Assembly: GCF_019052365.1 (NCBI RefSeq)
Contig: NZ_JAHQUY010000096.1
Location: 1 to 7,645 of the forward strand
DNA: 7,645 nucleotides
Reading direction: 5' to 3'
Origin: Leyella stercorea
GTDB taxonomy: Bacteria > Bacteroidota > Bacteroidia > Bacteroidales > Bacteroidaceae
The notes below the pieces were generated by a model. That model was not told where the DNA came from. It saw nothing but the letters and a program-made list of their open reading frames with translations, and did not search any database. The translations under genes and the position numbers were made by a program. Positions 1 through 6,134 of this stretch are shown here, piece after piece. The stretch's first letter is position 1. Each line of letters begins with the position of its first letter.

Positions 1-1
1 T

Positions 2-670
2 GTGCAACTTTTTACTCATATTTATCAACTTAAATTAATTCCGCCAACGGGTATACATTATAATATGGTGATGCAAATTCCGAAGGAGGTCTATAGTATG
101 AGTGATTTAAGTAAAAGACAAATGATTATAAATCAATTGTCCAATCAGCATAAAACTTATACTTTATTTACTAATGGCAACGAATGTGCATTTTCAACCA
201 CAGGCATAGATAACAATGTTATCAAACTTGAAGGAAGTGGCTCATACTATACAAATACAACAGATAATAAGGAAATAAGTATAAAAAGCATTGTAGATAA
301 GACGTTTGTCGTTTTTTCTGATTCATTAAAAAATGAATGGGATTTGTATTTTGATGAGACTATAGAAGTTTTAGGAAAGAAATGTACAAAGGCCGTATAT
401 AAGAAAAATCGTTCTGTAGTAGCATGGTTCTGTCAAGAAATACCATCCCCCGTAGGACCTTGTGGATATATAGGGCTGCCAGGGGCAATACTCCGCTTGA
501 CGACATCAAGCGAAATTTATGAGGCAGAAAGTATTTTGCCTATAAAAGGGCAAGTCAAGATAGAGTTACCAAGAGGAAAAATAATGCAAAAACCTGCTTT
601 TGAAAAGTTACAGAAGAAAAAGATTGAAGAGTTGAAGGAAAGCGGCAATGACAATGTCATAGTTTTATAG
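2..670 (+). CDS. GLPGLI family protein, 5'-truncated by the window edge
   Basis: This is the C-terminal part (222 codons visible) of a protein of the Bacteroidota GLPGLI (Porph_ging) family, whose biochemical role is not established. The family signature lies at about residues 147-164 of the visible part: the segment IPSPVGPCGYIGLPGAIL matches the usual pattern of 'IP..GP...GLPGLI', with Ala in place of the usual second Leu. The preceding stretch (Y-DETIEVLGKKCTKAVY) is the usual beta-strand run before the signature, and the C-terminus is Lys-rich. Family members normally begin with a signal peptide and some tens of extra residues. Neither is visible, and the frame is open to the first base, so the true start lies upstream. 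The first codon here is GTG and is unlikely to be the start. The stop is 18 bases before the TonB-receptor-like gene, a common partner of this family, which suggests co-transcription. Confidence in the family is high; function is unknown. Confidence 0.87.
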   Translation: MQLFTHIYQLKLIPPTGIHYNMVMQIPKEVYSMSDLSKRQMIINQLSNQHKTYTLFTNGNECAFSTTGIDNNVIKLEGSGSYYTNTTDNKEISIKSIVDKTFVVFSDSLKNEWDLYFDETIEVLGKKCTKAVYKKNRSVVAWFCQEIPSPVGPCGYIGLPGAILRLTTSSEIYEAESILPIKGQVKIELPRGKIMQKPAFEKLQKKKIEELKESGNDNVIVL

Positions 671-688
671 GATAAAACATAAGGATGT

Positions 689-3301
689 ATGGGACGTTTA
701 AGAAGTTTACTGTTATGTATGCTAATCTGCATATGTAGATTTTCTATAGCACAGAATATATCGGGTATGGTTGTTGATGCACAAAATACAGCCATACCCT
801 TTTGTACTGTTACATGTTCACAAGATAGTGCGGCACATTCCATCGTTTCGTATGCAATATCAAAAGACGATGGTTCGTTCACTATCCAATCCAACAAGGC
901 TTTGTCCTCATTTTGGTTGACAGCAAGATGTGTCGGATATACTACACTGAGAGTACATTATAAAGAAGTGCCGGCAACCCCATTACACTTAATGATGAAA
1001 GACGACAGCTACACATTGTCTGAGGTAACAATAAAAGGTAGAAACTTAGGGGCGAAAATCAAGAATGACACAATTGAATTTAGTCCAGATGTGTTTAAAA
1101 ACGGAAGTGAACAGAACATGAGCGATGTCATTAAAAAGTTGCCAGGAATGACTGTTGATGAGTCGGGAAATGTTTCCTACCAAGGGAAAAAAATAGATAA
1201 GTTCTTGGTCAATGGCGAAGATGTGCTTTCTACAGGAGGACATGCACTAAAAACTTTGTCTGCAGACTTTGCTTCTGGTGTGGAGCTACTGAACAATTAC
1301 AATGACGGAAATGTAGGAAACTCTTTCAATTCAAAAGAGACAACTGCACTGAACCTTATTAATAAAGACTTACACAACAAATGGGCAGGAAACTTTACAG
1401 AAGGGGGTGGTGTTAAGAACAAGTTTGACAGCAAGAACTCAGCTTTGAAGATGGACAAAAAAGTGTCTGCATCCATCATTGCAAATGCTAACAACACCAA
1501 TGAGACAGTTTTCTCTATAATGGACTATCTCAATGCCAATGGCGGTCTTACAGGAGTAAAAACAACCAATGGATTTGCGCAACTGAGCCTTTCAAGTGCA
1601 GAAAGAAATGTCTTGATGCCAAGCAATGACGAATACAAAAGGACTTCTGGTATCGGTAATGTCAACTTAACATTGAAACCGACTTCGCACTACAATGTCA
1701 CGATAGGTGTCATCCACAATGAAATGGATGCAAAGTCTGCATTGTCAACGGAACAACATGTAAAGGTGGCGCAGGAAGTTATACGTAAGTCAACAGAAGA
1801 GAATGGCAAGAAAAGAGGTAACTTTAGTTCATTTAACCTCAGTCAAAAATGGGATGTCAATCCATATGCAAGTTTGCGTTTCCAAACGAAGTTGGCATAT
1901 AGCGACATGAGAAACAATATGTCTATCATGGATTATTATAACAATAATTCCGATAGAAATGCAGACAATGACAAGAACAAAGGATTTAATGTATTACAAC
2001 AGGTAAACTTAAATTCATTGATAGGCAAAGGCCTGCTTTATGGAAGTGTAGATTTTGCTTTTTCTAAATCAGAAAGAAACTTGGATGTTCTTTCCTCTTA
2101 TGAACTGCCTAACGAATACAAACAGGCAGATGATTCTTACTATATAGATAAAGATTTGAAGAAGCTAAATGTGGCAGGTGCTGTAGGCTATGTATTTCCT
2201 ATTTTCCATAAAATCAACTTGAAATGGGAATTGTCTGGTCAGAACTCCGATTCATGGATAGACCAAAATGTAGATAGCGAACACTTGAACAGTCACAATT
2301 TCGGGATTTATGGAGGACTTATGAAGAACAAAGGTCTCTTTAGGTTTGATGCTGGTGTTAGATTTTCTGATTATGGGAATAGCACAAACATCAATGGACT
2401 AGTGACAAAGTCTGTAATCAAGTGGGAGCCATCCTTTGCAACAGAATTACGTTTCAGTCAGCAACACTCTGTTGCATTTGGACTGAGTTACAAATATGTT
2501 CCAACCGATATTGAAGCACTATCGAGACTGTCTGTCATCAATAGCTACGATGAGGTCACAGATGCTTCCTCATATTCAAGGTTGGGCAACAACGCCCTGA
2601 ACATGAATATTGCTTATAAGTTGTATAGTTTGTATAGCAGAACAATTATATTTATGTATTTGACTTATGAGAAGGCTGATAACACCGAAATGCTGAACTA
2701 TCAGAATGACGGTTTATTACACAGCCAAAATTATATGGATGGAGGAAAAAAGGAAACCGTAAATGCAACTTTATATGCCAACAAAGGATTGGGCAACTTG
2801 CCTATTGATGCCAAACTGACCACAACAGTTTTATGGAATCGAAACGAAATTGCATACAATTCCATTCCTTGTAAAATGTTGATAGGGAACTTAAAGACAG
2901 ACTTAGGTTTCGTCTCACGCTTTAAGATTCCTTTCAATGTTGAGGTTGATGGCTTGTACAACAAGTTGACAAACAAAGTCACCGACTTAAACATTGATTC
3001 TAGTGACAAGGAATTTGGTGGAACTGCAAAGCTCATATTTGCGAAGAACAAGTTCGCCAGTTTTGTTACCGGCAAGTGGAACAAGATAGAGAATACAAGC
3101 GGAAGTAAGATATTGCGAGATATTGATTTTTCCATTTCCTATAAAATCAAGAAATTCACATGCAAACTTTCTGGCACGAATATCTTTCACCTTAACGGAA
3201 TCAATTGGTTAAAACAAAATGTTACACCAACTTACACATCCTATGTTAGATACAAACAACATTCTGGAAATGTTATGCTATCTCTAACATATCAATTGTA
3301 A
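689..3301 (+). CDS. TonB-dependent-receptor-like outer-membrane beta-barrel protein
   Basis: An 870-residue outer-membrane protein. Residues 1-21 form a signal peptide (Arg-containing start, Leu/Cys-rich core) with likely cleavage at SIA-Q. Residues about 23-105 resemble the carboxypeptidase-regulatory-like fold seen at the N-terminus of many Bacteroidota TonB-dependent proteins (ISGMVVDAQNTAIPF, then DDGSFTI). A TonB-box-like TLSEVTIKG follows at 109-117. Residues about 118-230 form the plug, including a KKLPGMTVDESGNV segment and a VNGEDVL segment. The rest, to SLTYQL at the C-terminus, alternates polar and aromatic residues as in a 22-strand barrel. This resembles the 'outer membrane beta-barrel family' proteins often found beside GLPGLI genes rather than a SusC glycan receptor, and no SusD follows. 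The substrate cannot be told. The ATG at 689 is chosen because it directly gives the signal peptide. AAGGA at 681-685 is too close to be a normal ribosome site. Composition is AT-rich, like the gene before it and unlike the minus-strand genes. Confidence 0.88.
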   Translation: MGRLRSLLLCMLICICRFSIAQNISGMVVDAQNTAIPFCTVTCSQDSAAHSIVSYAISKDDGSFTIQSNKALSSFWLTARCVGYTTLRVHYKEVPATPLHLMMKDDSYTLSEVTIKGRNLGAKIKNDTIEFSPDVFKNGSEQNMSDVIKKLPGMTVDESGNVSYQGKKIDKFLVNGEDVLSTGGHALKTLSADFASGVELLNNYNDGNVGNSFNSKETTALNLINKDLHNKWAGNFTEGGGVKNKFDSKNSALKMDKKVSASIIANANNTNETVFSIMDYLNANGGLTGVKTTNGFAQLSLSSAERNVLMPSNDEYKRTSGIGNVNLTLKPTSHYNVTIGVIHNEMDAKSALSTEQHVKVAQEVIRKSTEENGKKRGNFSSFNLSQKWDVNPYASLRFQTKLAYSDMRNNMSIMDYYNNNSDRNADNDKNKGFNVLQQVNLNSLIGKGLLYGSVDFAFSKSERNLDVLSSYELPNEYKQADDSYYIDKDLKKLNVAGAVGYVFPIFHKINLKWELSGQNSDSWIDQNVDSEHLNSHNFGIYGGLMKNKGLFRFDAGVRFSDYGNSTNINGLVTKSVIKWEPSFATELRFSQQHSVAFGLSYKYVPTDIEALSRLSVINSYDEVTDASSYSRLGNNALNMNIAYKLYSLYSRTIIFMYLTYEKADNTEMLNYQNDGLLHSQNYMDGGKKETVNATLYANKGLGNLPIDAKLTTTVLWNRNEIAYNSIPCKMLIGNLKTDLGFVSRFKIPFNVEVDGLYNKLTNKVTDLNIDSSDKEFGGTAKLIFAKNKFASFVTGKWNKIENTSGSKILRDIDFSISYKIKKFTCKLSGTNIFHLNGINWLKQNVTPTYTSYVRYKQHSGNVMLSLTYQL

Positions 3302-3303
3302 AA

Positions 3304-3359
3304 GCAACAACAAAGAGGCGGTTTACCCCAAAAAAGTAAGCTGCCTTCTTTGTTCTTGC
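3304..3359. terminator. Stem-loop between convergent genes, probable bidirectional terminator
   Basis: The arms 3304-3325 and 3337-3359 are complementary over about 20 pairs, with one mismatch, one bulge and two G-U pairs. The loop is CCCCAAAAAAG. It sits 2 bases after the TonB-receptor-like stop and 10 bases beyond the relaxase stop on the other strand. On the minus strand the stem is followed by TTTT, and on the plus strand there is no clean T-run, so it suits termination of the relaxase transcript better. Termination of both genes is inferred from the convergent layout. Confidence 0.6.
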
Positions 3360-3369
3360 AAAAAGTATA

Positions 3370-4716
3370 TTAAAGTTTGAAACGACGCTGTGTTTTTAAC
3401 CTTATATTATTCCACTGTTCCTTAAACCATTCAACCATAGTTTGTCTATTTATATACAAAAATAGTTGGTTCGGCTTGGTAGAATCAGAGAATACCTTAA
3501 TTTCTGCATTCACTACATTGAACTTTCTTCTGTGCTCCTCGGAATAGAGTGAACCGCTAAAGTTGAGTGCCTTTCCTGTAAGAAGCACCTCAATTTGTTC
3601 AACGGTAAAGCCAACCCTCCTGCACAGGTCTTCCATTTGCAAGCGTGCCTCCAACATCGGGAACCAACGCTTGGCTTTGCGGATAATGTTGTTGAGCATC
3701 GTTACCTCCGTGGTGTGCTTGCTCTCCAAATTCGCGACCTCCGATTGGTGCTTCCGCTGTATCTCGTCAAGCTGTTTGCTGTGGCTGTCCTCCATACGCT
3801 GCACCTTCTCATGGAGTTCGTCAATGTATTGCTCTCGGTTTGTCACAAGCTCGCACAACTTTCGGTTGTGTTGCTCCACCTCCTTCAATTTTCCACTACC
3901 TAAAAGAGAACCAATCTTCGACACAAAGGCTGTCTTGGCTTCCATCTTAGCAGCCTGTAGTTTCTCCGTGCTGATTTCACTCTTGGTTTGTTGTAGAAGT
4001 CGCTGTGCTTCCTCAATATCAGATTGCAGCAGCTTCATACAGTTTTGAAGTCTCTCGGTCTCTCGCTTGATGTTGCGATAATACTGTGCCGTGGTGGTAT
4101 GCCTCGCATCTGATCCACGGACACCTCTCTTCAAGCCATACTTGCTCATGGCTTCAGCATAGCTGTCGTGATAGCCAATCATTTTGTCTCGGTTGAGCAC
4201 ATCATCGGCACACAGTCTCACGGGATTGGCTTTCTTGCGGTATGTCCGCTTGCCCTCTTCCGTAGGTTTGCTTCTTGCCTTTCTCCGCTCGCCTATCACT
4301 ATTGGAACGATGGAGGCATGGAGGTGTGGCGTGTGCTCGTCCATGTGCAGAACAACCGAAACAACATTTTCCTTGCCAAACGTGTCTTGTAACCATTTCA
4401 AGCTGTCGTTGCACCAATCATCAAGCTGCCCATTGGCTGCGATGTTCATCATGTCCTCGTGCGTTCCAGACAGCATGGTTCTTATCACCCTCACCTGGTC
4501 GTTGGTTATCTTACGCTTGATGCCTGCCGTCTTGATGCGGTGGGCGATGGCTTCATCACGACCATACACACCGCTCGGCATCTTGACAAGCTCACGGTTG
4601 AGGTGTGTTCTTGTCGGGTCGGCGTTGTCGGGTATCACCTTGCGCTCGATGTGGTCTGATTCCCTTGCGTCCGAGCTGCCCTTCGCCTTCTTGAAATCCA
4701 AACTGAAATGTCCCAT
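3370..4716 (-). CDS. MobV-family (Pre/Mob) relaxase, plasmid mobilization protein
   Basis: A 448-residue DNA-strand transferase expected to nick the element at oriT and lead the strand into a conjugation channel supplied by a helper. The Pre/Mob domain covers about residues 1-210. It has the N-terminal HIER motif (His22), HLNRE (38-42), and the metal-binding motif HMDEHTPHLH (124-133) with three His, the hallmark of MobV enzymes such as MobM of pMV158. Residues about 215-345 are rich in Gln, Glu and Lys with heptad-like spacing and are probably a coiled coil. The final about 65 residues are basic and aromatic and are encoded in more AT-rich DNA than the rest. The length is usual for the family. 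The ATG at 4716 directly precedes the conserved N-terminus, and no Shine-Dalgarno is visible. It is the last gene of a minus-strand set with the primase and helicase, and the 191 bases before it are full of inverted repeats suited to oriT. The motif set is complete, so the enzyme looks intact. Confidence 0.93.
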   Translation of the reverse strand: MGHFSLDFKKAKGSSDARESDHIERKVIPDNADPTRTHLNRELVKMPSGVYGRDEAIAHRIKTAGIKRKITNDQVRVIRTMLSGTHEDMMNIAANGQLDDWCNDSLKWLQDTFGKENVVSVVLHMDEHTPHLHASIVPIVIGERRKARSKPTEEGKRTYRKKANPVRLCADDVLNRDKMIGYHDSYAEAMSKYGLKRGVRGSDARHTTTAQYYRNIKRETERLQNCMKLLQSDIEEAQRLLQQTKSEISTEKLQAAKMEAKTAFVSKIGSLLGSGKLKEVEQHNRKLCELVTNREQYIDELHEKVQRMEDSHSKQLDEIQRKHQSEVANLESKHTTEVTMLNNIIRKAKRWFPMLEARLQMEDLCRRVGFTVEQIEVLLTGKALNFSGSLYSEEHRRKFNVVNAEIKVFSDSTKPNQLFLYINRQTMVEWFKEQWNNIRLKTQRRFKL

Positions 4717-4757
4717 AATAAACTTGTTTTTGAGTTATACAATTCCGCTTGCCGCAT

Positions 4758-4770
4758 TGCGCCCTGCGCA
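4758..4770. repeat. Short inverted repeat TGCGC-CCT-GCGCA
   Basis: A perfect 5-base inverted repeat with a 3-base loop inside the candidate oriT, about 20 bases from the TTATAC element. It is short and GC-rich, and could occur by chance on its own. It is listed because it is the first of a series of hairpins in this gap. Confidence 0.4.
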
Positions 4771-4785
4771 TGACTCACGGGGTTT

Positions 4786-4806
4786 CAAAAGGGGATGCCC
4801 CTTTTG
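4786..4806. repeat. Perfect 9-base inverted repeat CAAAAGGGG-ATG-CCCCTTTTG
   Basis: The arms 4786-4794 and 4798-4806 match perfectly around a 3-base centre, giving a stable hairpin on either strand. It may be a relaxase or accessory-protein recognition site in oriT. A weak terminator after the primase gene is an alternative, but no T-run follows on the minus strand beyond the arm. Confidence 0.7.
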
Positions 4807-4864
4807 CTCAATGGGTGTTTTTAGCGGTGGTGTGCCACTGCGTCAAGAAAACGCCCTATTGAGC
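4806..4864. repeat. Long imperfect hairpin in the candidate oriT
   Basis: The outer arms begin with GCTCAAT (4806-4812) and end with ATTGAGC (4858-4864). Pairing continues inward through GGG/CCC and a T-tract/A-tract with one bulge and one G-U pair, about 16 pairs in all. An inner stem, GCGGTGG (4824-4830) with CCACTGC (4835-4841), closes a TGTG loop. The outer left arm shares one base with the preceding repeat, so two hairpins abut. This is the largest structure in the gap and the likeliest protein-recognition feature. Confidence 0.65.
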
Positions 4865-4865
4865 T

Positions 4866-4891
4866 ATGGCTTTTCCGTTCAGAATAGCCAT
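4866..4891. repeat. 6-base inverted repeat ATGGCT...AGCCAT
   Basis: The arms 4866-4871 and 4886-4891 match perfectly with a 14-base centre. Weak alone, it continues the run of inverted repeats up to the 3' end of the primase gene. Confidence 0.4.
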
Positions 4892-4907
4892 TGGGGCAGG
4901 AACCACA

Positions 4908-5858
4908 TCACATACCCAAGGCTGCGCCTCTCTTACGAGGTGGAACAGTCCGCTTAACAGGCTGTACTTGGTGTACTGACTGTTTGGATTTCACTCCGCA
5001 CAGATAGTCGTTCAAGTCCTTGTACTCACTGTATAAGTGGGATGCGTCTCTCACACGATAACCGAGGGCGGTCTCGATGGCAAACGTTGCCTTCCGCCCT
5101 GCGTCATCGTTGTCGAGCAGACAACTGATGCGCTCGTAGCCGTGGAGTGTATCAATAGCCTTGTCCACGTTGCTTGTAGAGTTGAGTATCACATAGTCCT
5201 GTGCGTCCAATGACGGACAAGACGGAAACTTCTGCAAGCGCAGCGAGAGAAAGGAGAGGTAGTCCATCATACCCTCGAACACGTAGCAGGTGTATCTTGG
5301 CTCGCCTTGCTGTCGGATATGAGTGATATCCTTGGGTGACATGCAGCCTTTGAAGAATCGGTTACGCACCTCGTAACCGTCCGACTTGTTCTTGAAACCG
5401 ATGGCGAAGTAGCTTTTGACACCATACGAGAAGTGGAGTTCCACACATTCCTTTCTGGCAATATGCAGGTTAATCTTACGCTCGCTCAGATAGCACAGGA
5501 GTGCAGGGTGGTTGAGTTCCCTAACCTCCAATCTCTCAAAACTCGGCTCGGAAGCTTGCTGAGGGAAAGAAAAGTCGGTCGGGCGTACATGGGGTGCTTG
5601 CTTCTCCATCTTGTCCAAGAGATATGGCAAGCTGTCTGATGCGTAGAGGTATGACGCAAGGGTGATGATGTTGCCGCCCTTGCCCATTCCGAAATCGAAC
5701 CAACTGTTCATCATGGTGTTCACCTTGAAAGATGCCTCGCTCTCATTTCTCAGCGGTGACTTGTACCAAAGGTTTGCGCCCTGCTGCTTGACAGGGCGGT
5801 GTCCCAAACTTTGCAGGTAGTCTGCAATCTTGATTTGCTTTGCTTCTTGAATGTTCAT
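4908..5858 (-). CDS. Toprim primase of a mobilizable element, with degenerate CHC2-like N-terminus
   Basis: A 316-residue DnaG-type primase expected to lay RNA primers on the element's single strand during replication or after transfer. Residues about 30-70 keep the outline of the DnaG CHC2 domain (SPLRNESEASFKV, then WFDFGMGKGGNIITLA), but all four zinc-ligand positions are changed: Ser34, Arg37, Asp55 and Met58. The Toprim domain follows: FEGMMDYL with the catalytic Glu195 at 194-201, and LLDNDDAGR (247-255) with the Asp pair for metal binding. Then YKDLNDYL (279-286), a motif common in plasmid and phage primases. A helicase-binding C-terminal domain like that of chromosomal DnaG is absent. 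That role is presumably filled by the separate helicase gene just upstream. The ATG at 5858 gives the family's typical N-terminus. The tail is basic (PPRKRG). Similar primases occur in Bacteroides mobilizable elements such as NBU1, but I do not assign the symbol. Confidence 0.88.
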   Translation of the reverse strand: MNIQEAKQIKIADYLQSLGHRPVKQQGANLWYKSPLRNESEASFKVNTMMNSWFDFGMGKGGNIITLASYLYASDSLPYLLDKMEKQAPHVRPTDFSFPQQASEPSFERLEVRELNHPALLCYLSERKINLHIARKECVELHFSYGVKSYFAIGFKNKSDGYEVRNRFFKGCMSPKDITHIRQQGEPRYTCYVFEGMMDYLSFLSLRLQKFPSCPSLDAQDYVILNSTSNVDKAIDTLHGYERISCLLDNDDAGRKATFAIETALGYRVRDASHLYSEYKDLNDYLCGVKSKQSVHQVQPVKRTVPPRKRGAALGM

Positions 5859-5865
5859 GTTTTAC

Positions 5866-5874
5866 TGTGGATTA
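5866..5874 (-). promoter_or_regulatory. DnaA-box-like site TAATCCACA
   Basis: The minus-strand sequence TAATCCACA differs from the DnaA consensus TTATCCACA at one position. It lies 8 bases upstream of the primase start, at the edge of the iteron region. A one-mismatch match can arise by chance, so this only supports the origin reading weakly. Confidence 0.3.
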
Positions 5875-5942
5875 AGTGGTGTATGTATTTCTGATGAATT
5901 GTTGAGAATGGCATGTATTGGTATGATAGTCAAACACTTATC

Positions 5943-6070
5943 TTCTCAACAAACTCTCAACAAATGGTTCTTTTCAACAAAATCACTGGGCAAAAGAGAA
6001 AGACAGGCATTAGCTGTCATGTTTTCTCTTTTCAACAGTCTCTTTCTTTTGTTGAGAGATTTGTTGAGAA
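5943..6070. repeat. Long inverted repeat of iteron pairs flanking a stem-loop
   Basis: The 21 bases at 5943-5963 and the 22 bases at 6049-6070 are inverted copies that differ only by one inserted base. Each arm contains two iterons of the form TCTCAACAA. Between them lie two single iterons and the stem-loop at 5992-6032. The nested symmetry suggests a site bound by protein on both sides, or a large fold in RNA or single-stranded DNA. Confidence 0.75.
5992..6032. repeat. Central stem-loop of the candidate origin
   Basis: Outer arms AAAAGAGAAA (5992-6001) and TTTCTCTTTT (6023-6032) pair over 10 bases. Inner arms GACAG (6002-6006) and CTGTC (6014-6018) pair over 5 bases with the loop GCATTAG. 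A 4-base bulge (6019-6022) lies on one side only. It could be a single-strand initiation site for the primase, but that is inference. Confidence 0.6.
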
Positions 6071-6134
6071 AATGTTGAGCCTTAAATACTTGATATTCAA
6101 CACTTCTTTCATCATATTCAACAATTCAACAAAA

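Larger units (their letters stand above)
4717..4907. other. Inverted-repeat-rich gap before the relaxase gene, candidate oriT
   Basis: This 191-base stretch between primase stop and relaxase start holds no supported gene on either strand. It contains at least four inverted repeats in a row: 4758-4770, 4786-4806, 4806-4864 and 4866-4891. MobV relaxases usually act at an oriT directly upstream of their own gene, and inverted repeats next to the nick are typical, so this is the expected place. The stretch GAGTTATAC (4732-4740) resembles the pMV158 nick region (GTG/TTATAC). However, it lies on the strand opposite to the relaxase coding strand, which differs from my recollection of the pMV158 layout. 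The oriT call rests on position and structure, and the exact nick is not determined. Confidence 0.5.
5859..6134. other. Repeat-rich AT-rich gap with TCAACA/TGTTGA iterons, candidate replication origin
   Basis: No gene is supported here, and the region is far more AT-rich than the genes on both sides. The core TCAACA or its complement TGTTGA occurs about eleven times, at about 5899-5907, 5944-5952, 5955-5963, 5972-5980, 6029-6037, 6049-6057, 6061-6069, 6072-6080, 6096-6102, 6117-6124 and 6125-6134. Fuller copies read TCTCAACAAA. Spacing is 8-12 bases within clusters. Copies on the two sides are in opposite orientation around a central stem-loop. Iterated sites, AT-richness, a DnaA-box-like site and a place between helicase and primase genes are the features of an origin bound by an initiator. 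Alternatives are repressor operators or a structured leader of the primase transcript. No initiator gene is visible in the window. Confidence 0.6.

Noticed and set aside
83..100. AAGGAGG followed 8 bases later by an in-frame ATG inside the GLPGLI gene
   Set aside because: It looks like a strong ribosome site, but Bacteroidota rarely rely on such sites and the codons before it fit the family's N-terminal part, so it is read as coding sequence and not as the true start.
3302..3369. tRNA-end attachment site for the element
   Set aside because: No tRNA-like sequence and no matching repeat near the right end of the window. The stem-loop is better explained as a terminator.
4184..4957. Plus-strand open frame of 257 codons across the relaxase 5' part, the oriT gap and the primase end
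   Set aside because: It lies antisense to the conserved MobV and primase motifs, its predicted protein is Ser/Cys/Leu-rich with no recognisable domain, and it crosses the inverted repeats. It is a by-product of the codon bias of the opposite strand.
5859..6134. CRISPR array
   Set aside because: The repeats are short (6-10 bases), occur in both orientations and are spaced 8-12 bases or irregularly, unlike CRISPR repeats of 20-odd bases or more with uniform spacers.
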